NCBI RefSeq assembly: GCF_027105095.1
Contig: NZ_CP114278.1
Coordinates: forward strand, 1,116,001-1,180,000
Direction: 5' to 3'
Source of the DNA: Brevundimonas vesicularis
GTDB taxonomy: Bacteria; Pseudomonadota; Alphaproteobacteria; Caulobacterales; Caulobacteraceae
DNA: 64,000 nucleotides
Part shown: one piece after another, positions 58,839 to 64,000 of the stretch
How positions within the stretch are numbered: the stretch's first letter is position 1
Layout: every line of letters begins with the position of its first letter
Position numbers and translations under genes: made by a program
Notes under the pieces: generated by a model
What the model saw: only the letters and a program-made list of their open reading frames with translations
The model's database searches: none
Told to the model about the DNA's origin: nothing

Positions 58839-60365
58839 ATGAGTCCGAACCCCCGATCCCAATGGTCGCGCCTGCGCGACTTCATGCGTACGCCGTCGTT
58901 GGCTCGGTCCATATCGGCCATGCTGATCTTGGCGTTCGGGCTGCTGATCGTGGTCAATGCGACAACCTTCGTAATGATCCAGCGCACCATCGCGTTGAAC
59001 GAAACCATCGAACACGCTCAGCAGATGCGCCGCGCCGCACGCACGGTTCTGATTGCGAGCCTGAACGCCGAGACCTCGCAACGCGGTTTTCTGCTGACGG
59101 GAAGAAGCGACTTTCTACAGCCCTACCGCGACGCCAGGGCCGACATGGAGCCTGCGCTGGCGTTTTTGGATGAGGGCGCGGCCCTCGATCCGACGCTGAA
59201 AGCCACCGTCGAACCCATCCACCGTCTAGGCGACAAGAAATGGGACGAGATGGAAAACACCGTCACCTTGGCGCGCCAGGGTCGAATCGGACAGTCGATC
59301 CAGGCTGTGCGGTCGGGCGAGGGCAAGCAATATATGGACGAGCTCCGAGCCGCCATTGAGAAGTTCGACAAGCTGAAGTCCGATCGGATCGACAGCCGAC
59401 GCCGGGCGTCGGAAGTGTTTGGCCTCCTGACCGTCACGATGAACGCCATCGCGGGTCTTCTGGTCATCGTCCTTGCGCTGCTGTCAGCATGGCTGGTGCG
59501 GCGTTACGTGTCCGAAATCCAATCGGCCCGCGCGACCCTCGACGCCGCCAACGCCAGCCTGGAGGATAAGGTCCGCGAACGCACCGGCGACCTGATGCGC
59601 GCCAACGAGGAGATTCAGCGCTTCGCCTATATCGTCAGCCACGACCTGCGCGCGCCGTTGGTCAACGTGATGGGCTACACCTCCGAACTGGAGCAGGCGG
59701 GCAAGATCGTCGACAAGGCGATCCACGAGGCGGAAAAGACGCGCGTCGTCGATCCCGAGATCGTCACCGCCGTGCGAGAGGAAATGCCCGAGGCAATCGG
59801 CTTTATCCGCGCCTCGACCGAGAAGATGGACCGGCTGATCAACGCCATCCTGAAGCTGTCGCGCGAAGGTCGTCGCAACCTGCTTCCAGAGCCGCTGGAC
59901 ATGACGGCGATGGCGCAGAACATCGCCAACAGCGTCCATCACCAGACCGAAACCTCGGGGGCGCGCATCGAGGTGCAGTCGCTGCCCGAGATCGAGAGCG
60001 ACCGCATTTCGATGGAGCAGATCATCGGCAATCTGATCGACAACGCCGTCAAATATCTGGATCACGACCGGCCGGGCGAAATCGTCGTGTCAGGCGAAGA
60101 CGTACCCGGCGGCTGGGTCGTCTACCGGGTCGCCGACAATGGGCGAGGCATCGCCCCACGCGACCATGAGCGAATCTTCGAACTGTTCCGGCGCTCCGGA
60201 AGACAGGATCGTTCTGGCGAGGGGTTGGGCCTGGCATTTGTGCGCAACAGCGTGCGTCGCCTGGGCGGCACCATCGACGTCGAGTCCGAACTGGGCAAAG
60301 GCTCGACTTTTCTGCTGAAATTCCCCAAACGACTGATCCTGTCTGAACCCGGAGGCGCGCTGTGA
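58839..60365 (+). CDS. CHASE3-domain sensor histidine kinase
   Basis: A 508-residue membrane kinase. Transmembrane segments at about 26-48 and 197-220 enclose a CHASE3 periplasmic domain of about 150 residues, marked by the ETSQRGFLLTGRSDFLQPY pattern. A coiled coil (LEDKVRERTGDLMRANEEIQR) leads to HisKA (VSHDLRAPLVNV, H268) and a HATPase domain (NLIDNAVKYLD, DNGRGI, GEGLGLAFVRN). It resembles the phytochrome-like kinases paired with Rcp1-type regulators. The upstream gap contains a tandem GTTTGAC. It overlaps the next gene by 4 bp. Confidence 0.9.
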   Translation: MSPNPRSQWSRLRDFMRTPSLARSISAMLILAFGLLIVVNATTFVMIQRTIALNETIEHAQQMRRAARTVLIASLNAETSQRGFLLTGRSDFLQPYRDARADMEPALAFLDEGAALDPTLKATVEPIHRLGDKKWDEMENTVTLARQGRIGQSIQAVRSGEGKQYMDELRAAIEKFDKLKSDRIDSRRRASEVFGLLTVTMNAIAGLLVIVLALLSAWLVRRYVSEIQSARATLDAANASLEDKVRERTGDLMRANEEIQRFAYIVSHDLRAPLVNVMGYTSELEQAGKIVDKAIHEAEKTRVVDPEIVTAVREEMPEAIGFIRASTEKMDRLINAILKLSREGRRNLLPEPLDMTAMAQNIANSVHHQTETSGARIEVQSLPEIESDRISMEQIIGNLIDNAVKYLDHDRPGEIVVSGEDVPGGWVVYRVADNGRGIAPRDHERIFELFRRSGRQDRSGEGLGLAFVRNSVRRLGGTIDVESELGKGSTFLLKFPKRLILSEPGGAL

Positions 60366-60784
60366 CGCAACCCGTCAAAATCATCATGGTCGAAGACGAC
60401 CACGGCCACGCCAAGCTGATCGAAAAGAATATCCGCCGGGCCAACATCAACAACGAGATCAAGCACTTTGATGAGGGCGGTGCGGCGCTCGACTATCTGT
60501 TCAGCGACGAAATCCTCGCCAATGGCCCGCTGCTGATCCTGCTCGACCTCAATCTGCCGGATATGTCGGGCACGGACATTCTGGAAAAGGTGAAGGCCAA
60601 CGAGCGCCTTCGCCGCGCGCCGGTCGTCGTGCTGACGACGACCGACGACAAGGTCGAGATCCAGCGCTGCTACGATCTGGGCTGCAACGTCTACATCACC
60701 AAGCCGGTGGATTATGAATCCTTCGCCGGCGCGATCCGCCAACTGGGTCTGTTCCTCTCGGTGATCCAGGCGCCGGAGATCTGA
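60362..60784 (+). CDS. Single-domain response regulator (Rcp1-type)
   Basis: A 140-residue receiver with no output domain. Acidic residues E11-D12-D13, phospho-acceptor D62 (LLDLNLPDMSG), the switch T (VLTTTD) and lysine in ITKPVDYESF are present. The insertion around NGPLLILLDLN and the FAGAIRQLGLFL ending are typical of Rcp1-like regulators of phytochrome kinases. The start GTG overlaps the CHASE3 kinase stop. It may be a phosphate shuttle between the kinase upstream and the receiver-kinase downstream. Confidence 0.92.
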   Translation: MTQPVKIIMVEDDHGHAKLIEKNIRRANINNEIKHFDEGGAALDYLFSDEILANGPLLILLDLNLPDMSGTDILEKVKANERLRRAPVVVLTTTDDKVEIQRCYDLGCNVYITKPVDYESFAGAIRQLGLFLSVIQAPEI

Positions 60785-61824
60785 CGATCGACGCGCCAAA
60801 GCCTATTCGCCTGCTCTACATCGACGACGACCGGGGTCTGTCCCGGCTGGTCGAGAAGGAGTTGGGGCGTCACGGCTATGCCGTCACCTGCGCGCCGGAT
60901 GGCGATGCGGGGTTGGAGCTGTTGCAGCAGGGTGAGTACGACATCTGCGCGCTGGACCACTATATGCCGACGCGAGACGGGCTGGACGTCCTGCCGGACA
61001 TTCTGGCCCTGACGGCCCCGCCGCCCGTCGTCTATGTGACGGGCGCGCAGGATGGGCGGATCGCCGTCGCGGCCCTTCGCGCGGGCGCGGCGGACTATGT
61101 CATCAAGGACGTCTCGGAGGACTTCACGTCCCTGTTGCGCTCGGCGCTCGAGGACGCCCTGTCGCGCGGTCGGCTTGAGCGCGAGAACGAACTGGCGCAG
61201 GAAGAAATCCGCCGGGCGCGCGATCGGGCCGAGGCGATGCTGCGTGAGGTGAACCACCGCGTCGGCAACTCGCTGCAGCTGGTGTCCAGCTTCATGTCCT
61301 TGCAGATGCGCCACGTCACCGATCAGGGCGCCAAGGACGCGCTGCGGGAATCACAGGCGCGCATCGAGGCCGTCGCCCATGTTCACCGCCGCCTCTATAC
61401 CTCCGGCGACATGAGCCACGTGGCCATGGACGAATATCTGGTCGGGCTGATGGACGAGCTGTCCAAGTCCATCGGGCCGGATGACGGATCGCCCAAGCTG
61501 ACGCTGGACGCCGAGCCGTTGTCGGTCACGACCGACCAGGCCGTGTCTATCGGCGTCATCGTCACCGAACTGGTCACCAACGCGGTCAAATATGCCTATG
61601 CCCCGGGGCAAGGAGGCGAGATCCGCATCCATATGCGCCGCGAGAACGAGAATCGCGTGATGCTGACAGTCGAGGACGACGGTCCTGGCATGGGCGACGG
61701 AACGCCCAAGGGCACGGGTCTGGGCGGCAAGATCATTTCCGCCATGGCGTCAGGCCTGCGTTCGGCCGTCGAGTTCGACGGCGCTCACAAGGGCGTGCGC
61801 GCCAGGTTGTCGTTCGACCTCTAG
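60781..61824 (+). CDS. Receiver-HisKA_2 hybrid histidine kinase with unclear start codon
   Basis: A soluble signalling protein with an N-terminal receiver domain, a HisKA_2 site (REVNHRVGNSLQLVSS, H159 counting from the chosen start) and a HATPase domain (TELVTNAVKYAY, DDGPGMG, GLGGKII). The receiver needs the acidic pocket LLYIDDDRG and has phospho-acceptor D59 (CALDHYMPTRDG). The reading frame is open from 60718, but the first ATG/GTG/TTG is a TTG at 60862, which would delete the pocket. The best non-standard starts are CTG at 60781, overlapping the preceding TGA, or ATC at 60787, 8 bp after a GGAG. Either a rare start codon or a sequence error explains this. The coordinates use CTG; 347 residues. 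Confidence 0.8.
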   Translation: MTIDAPKPIRLLYIDDDRGLSRLVEKELGRHGYAVTCAPDGDAGLELLQQGEYDICALDHYMPTRDGLDVLPDILALTAPPPVVYVTGAQDGRIAVAALRAGAADYVIKDVSEDFTSLLRSALEDALSRGRLERENELAQEEIRRARDRAEAMLREVNHRVGNSLQLVSSFMSLQMRHVTDQGAKDALRESQARIEAVAHVHRRLYTSGDMSHVAMDEYLVGLMDELSKSIGPDDGSPKLTLDAEPLSVTTDQAVSIGVIVTELVTNAVKYAYAPGQGGEIRIHMRRENENRVMLTVEDDGPGMGDGTPKGTGLGGKIISAMASGLRSAVEFDGAHKGVRARLSFDL

Positions 61825-61838
61825 GGTCGGTTTTCATC

Positions 61839-62282
61839 ATGTTGCAGTTCGGCGTTCGCAAACCCGCTTCGGATTATCGTCACCGCGCCACCGCGTTCGG
61901 CATCGTCGAGCGTGACGGCCTGATCGCCTGTGTGCGCGTGGAACGGGAGACCGGCCCCTATTTCGATCTGCCAGGGGGCGGGTTGGATATCGAGGAGACA
62001 GAAGTTCAGGCCCTGATCCGCGAATTCGTCGAGGAAACCGGCCTGACGGTCACGCCGCTGAACCGCATCGCCGAGGCCAGCCAATATTTCGTGCGTTCGA
62101 CCCGCGAGCCGGTCAACAATGTCGGCGGCTTCTGGACGGCCGCTGTGGCGGCCGAAAATCCCGATGCGAAATGCGAGGACGATCACACACTGGTGTGGCT
62201 GGATCCGACCTTCGCCATCTCGCGCTTGCGTCACGATTCTCACGCCTGGGCTGTCGCCGTCTGGCTGCGCCGCCCAAGCTGA
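61839..62282 (+). CDS. Nudix hydrolase
   Basis: A 147-residue single-domain Nudix protein. The Nudix box GGLDIEETEVQALIREFVEETGL shows the G-x5-E-x7-REUxEExGU pattern with all catalytic glutamates. Nudix enzymes cleave nucleoside diphosphates linked to another moiety; the substrate cannot be named. It begins 14 bp after the receiver-kinase gene and ends 83 bp before the CsbD-like gene. Its stop TGA lies just before the EcfG-type promoter. Confidence 0.9.
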   Translation: MLQFGVRKPASDYRHRATAFGIVERDGLIACVRVERETGPYFDLPGGGLDIEETEVQALIREFVEETGLTVTPLNRIAEASQYFVRSTREPVNNVGGFWTAAVAAENPDAKCEDDHTLVWLDPTFAISRLRHDSHAWAVAVWLRRPS

Positions 62283-62289
62283 GCCTTAC

Positions 62290-62314
62290 GGAACGGGCTT
62301 CCTACGAAGTCGTT
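62290..62314 (+). promoter_or_regulatory. EcfG (SigT)-type general stress promoter
   Basis: GGAAC (62290-62294), a 16 bp spacer and CGTT (62311-62314) match exactly the -35/-10 elements of the alphaproteobacterial general stress sigma factor. The ATG of the CsbD-like gene is 52 bp further. It directs stress-induced transcription of csbD. Confidence 0.8.
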
Positions 62315-62365
62315 TGTTTTTCGAACCGCAAACACATGTCGCGGCGATAAAAACAGGAGATTTCG

Positions 62366-62545
62366 ATGGCTGATCACGACCGTATCGAAGGCGCCGCCAA
62401 GAACATGGGCGGCAAGGTCAAGGAAGGCGTCGGCAAGATGACCGGCGACACCAAGCTGCAAGCCGAGGGCAAGGCTGATCAAGTCGAAGGCAAGGTCCAG
62501 AATACTGTCGGCGGCGTCAAGGACAGCCTCCGCGACAAGGCCTAA
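62366..62545 (+). CDS. CsbD family stress protein
   Basis: A 59-residue small, highly charged protein. It begins MADHDRIEGAAKNMGGKVKE and has repeated G-x-K-x-x-x-G segments (GKVKEGVGKMTGD, GKADQVEGKVQ), the CsbD pattern. CsbD-like proteins are produced in general stress in many bacteria and their molecular role is unknown. AGGAGA lies 5 bp before the ATG. Its EcfG-type promoter upstream supports stress control. A terminator follows at 62572-62606. Confidence 0.9.
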   Translation: MADHDRIEGAAKNMGGKVKEGVGKMTGDTKLQAEGKADQVEGKVQNTVGGVKDSLRDKA

Positions 62546-62571
62546 GCCTCACTGGATTGCGAGAAAACAAG

Positions 62572-62606
62572 AAACGCCGTCCGCCAAGCGCGGGCGGCGT
62601 TTTTTT
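62572..62606. terminator. Bidirectional terminator between csbD-like and VWA genes
   Basis: An AAACGCCGTCCGC / GCGGGCGGCGTTT stem with one G-T wobble, loop CAAGC, followed by TTTTTTT on plus. It lies between convergent genes and also offers an A-to-T tail on minus, so it can serve both. Confidence 0.88.
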
Positions 62607-62613
62607 GCATGCC

Positions 62614-63792
62614 TTAGCGCGTCAATGCGCGCATCGCCTTGTCGAGGCCTTCGAGCGTCAGCGGGAACATCCTCTGCTCCATCACCTCACGCAACAGGCC
62701 GACGGAGGCGGTATAGTCCCAGTACCGCTCCTGAACGGGATTCAGCCAGACCGACTTCTCCCACTGCTGGCGCGCCCGCTTCATCCAGACGGCGCCGGCC
62801 TCCTCGTTCCAGTGCTCGACGGAGCCGCCGGGCATGGTGATCTCATAAGGGCTCATCGTCGCATCGCCGACGAAGATGGCGCGCCAGTCGCCAGGGTATT
62901 TGTGCAGCAGATCCCACGTCGGGATACGCTCGGTGTGTCGACGACGATTGTCCTTCCAGACGCCTTCGTAGAGGCAGTTGTGGAAGTAGAAGAACTCCAG
63001 GTTCTTGAACTCGGTCTTGGCCGCCGAGAACAGCTCCTCGACCAGCTTGATGTGGCCGTCCATCGAACCGCCGATGTCGAGGAACAGCAGCACCTTGATC
63101 GTATTACGCCGCTCTGGCCGCATCTGGATGTCCAGCCAGCCCTGACGCGCCGTGCCGTCGATGGTGCCGTCGATATCCAGTTCGTCCGGCGCGCCCTGTC
63201 GGGCGAACCGGCGCAGACGACGCAGCGCCACCTTGATGTTGCGGGTGCCTAGTTCGACCGTGTCGTCCAGGTTTTTGAACTCGCGCTTTTCCCACACCTT
63301 GACCGCCCGACCCTGCTTGCCCGGACCGCCGATCCTGACGCCCTCGGGATTATAGCCGCCGTGTCCGAAGGGGCTGGTCCCGCCCGTGCCGATCCATTTC
63401 GAGCCGCCGGAATGACGCTCCTTCTGCTCTTCCAGACGCTGCTTCAGCGTCTCCATCAGCTTGTCGAATCCGCCCAGCGCCTTGATCTGGGCCTTCTCCT
63501 CGTCGGTCAGGTATTTTTCGTTCAGCAGCCGCAGCCAGTCCTCGGGAATCTCGGTGGTCAGGTCTTCGCCCGACCCGACCGACTCGACGCCCTTGAACAC
63601 CGTCCCGAACACCTGATCGAACCGATCATAGTGTTTCTCGTCCTTGACCAGGACCGCGCGCGACAGGTGATAAAAGGCCTCGACCTCGCGCCCGGCCACG
63701 TCGCGATCCATGGCCTCCATCAGATGGAGCCATTCCTTCATCGACACCGGAACCTTGGCGTCGCGCAGCGCGGTGAAGAAGGGCAGGAGCAT
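62614..63792 (-). CDS. CoxE-like VWA domain protein
   Basis: A 392-residue protein of the VWA/CoxE-like family. The central region contains KALGGFDKLMETLKQRLEEQKE, and a VWA domain starts near residue 215 with an altered MIDAS DIGGSM in LLFLDIGGSMDG (D-x-G-x-S). Related proteins often work with MoxR-type AAA+ ATPases in metal-cofactor or complex assembly; no MoxR gene is in the window. The ATG at 63792 is preferred because the family begins MLLPFF-like there; an upstream in-frame extension of 51 arginine-rich residues overlaps the GNAT gene. Confidence 0.85.
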   Translation of the reverse strand: MLLPFFTALRDAKVPVSMKEWLHLMEAMDRDVAGREVEAFYHLSRAVLVKDEKHYDRFDQVFGTVFKGVESVGSGEDLTTEIPEDWLRLLNEKYLTDEEKAQIKALGGFDKLMETLKQRLEEQKERHSGGSKWIGTGGTSPFGHGGYNPEGVRIGGPGKQGRAVKVWEKREFKNLDDTVELGTRNIKVALRRLRRFARQGAPDELDIDGTIDGTARQGWLDIQMRPERRNTIKVLLFLDIGGSMDGHIKLVEELFSAAKTEFKNLEFFYFHNCLYEGVWKDNRRRHTERIPTWDLLHKYPGDWRAIFVGDATMSPYEITMPGGSVEHWNEEAGAVWMKRARQQWEKSVWLNPVQERYWDYTASVGLLREVMEQRMFPLTLEGLDKAMRALTR

Positions 63793-63812
63793 GAGAGGGA
63801 TGTGAACCCGGA

Positions 63813-64000
63813 TCAGCCGCGCCGCAAGATGAACTCGCGGTCGCGCCAGGCGCCGACGGGATAGTCGTATTCTCCAGCCTTCTCGAAGCCGTAGGCGGCG
63901 TAGAGGCGCTGGGCCTTGTCGTTGCCGCTCCAGACGCCGATCCACAGCGGTCCGTCCGTGTGGCTTTGCATCCAGTCCAGAGACAGCTTCAGCAGTCGGG
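63813..64000 (-). CDS. GNAT family acetyltransferase, 5' end missing
   Basis: The C-terminal 62 codons of a GNAT acetyltransferase on the minus strand, cut by the right edge. The visible part, including LWIGVWSGNDKAQRLYAAYGFEKAGEY, carries the conserved N-x-x-A-x-x-L-Y-x-x-x-G-F acetyl-CoA-binding motif B region. The substrate is unknown. It precedes the VWA gene by 20 bp on the same strand. Confidence 0.8.
   Translation of the reverse strand, partial: RLLKLSLDWMQSHTDGPLWIGVWSGNDKAQRLYAAYGFEKAGEYDYPVGAWRDREFILRRG

Noticed and set aside
60862..61824. TTG 60862 as the start of the receiver-kinase
   Set aside because: It would remove the DDD acidic pocket of the receiver domain, which is encoded in frame just upstream.

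Overview
The window is a 64 kb piece of a GC-rich chromosome from a member of the Caulobacteraceae, most probably Brevundimonas or a close relative. The evidence is a CcrM-type GANTC methyltransferase, CtrA-like boxes (TTAA-N7-TTAA and one-mismatch variants) near ftsZ, ddl-ftsQA, ccrM and fliF, the Caulobacter-type flagellar genes flbE and flbD in a fliF operon, a LovK/LovR-like blue-light pair, and a large TonB-dependent receptor. The genus is an inference; no rRNA gene is present. Genes are densely packed, mostly with 1-20 bp gaps or ATGA-type overlaps. No gene-free stretch exceeds 300 bp. I saw no tRNA, rRNA, CRISPR array, phage or insertion sequence.

Layout. 1-9097: first half of the division and cell wall (dcw) cluster, ftsI (cut by the left edge)-murE-murF-mraY-murD-ftsW-murG. 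9098-25802: a block that separates murG from murC. It holds a mechanosensitive channel, smc with two DsbA-like genes, lovR-lovK, dciA and mutY (divergent), a glycogen-debranching-like enzyme with a GT4 glycosyltransferase, ccrM and katE. 25985-36748: second half of dcw, murC-murB-ddl-ftsQ-ftsA, then a 1,019-residue TonB-dependent receptor with its own terminator, then ftsZ. 36934-42888: lpxC, pgeF, midA-like, lgt, ubiK-like, ybjN-like, proC and a small secreted protein. 42974-50548: an EnvZ/OmpR-type pair, ilvE, nupC-like, DUF1275, a thioesterase, DUF3253, a uracil-DNA-glycosylase-like gene and a lipoprotein hydrolase. 50637-58776: flagellar operon fliF-fliG-flbE-fliN-flbD-(class A beta-lactamase)-flhA. 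58839-61824: three signalling genes (CHASE3 kinase, single-domain regulator, receiver-kinase). 61839-64000: Nudix, a CsbD-like stress gene behind an EcfG/SigT-type promoter, a CoxE-like VWA protein and a partial GNAT.

How it works together. The window combines peptidoglycan precursor synthesis, divisome assembly, chromosome compaction (SMC), cell-cycle methylation (CcrM) and early flagellar assembly. In Caulobacter these are tied together by CtrA and GANTC methylation, and candidate sites for both lie in the expected promoters. A second theme is general stress: the LOV kinase pair, the EcfG-type promoter at csbD, katE and several HisKA_2-type kinases.

I did not find a convincing wholly new system. 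The most unusual points are a beta-lactamase translationally coupled to flhA inside the flagellar operon, a TonB receptor between ftsA and ftsZ, the 16.7 kb block inside dcw, and a receiver-kinase gene whose receiver can only be complete if translation starts at a non-ATG/GTG/TTG codon.
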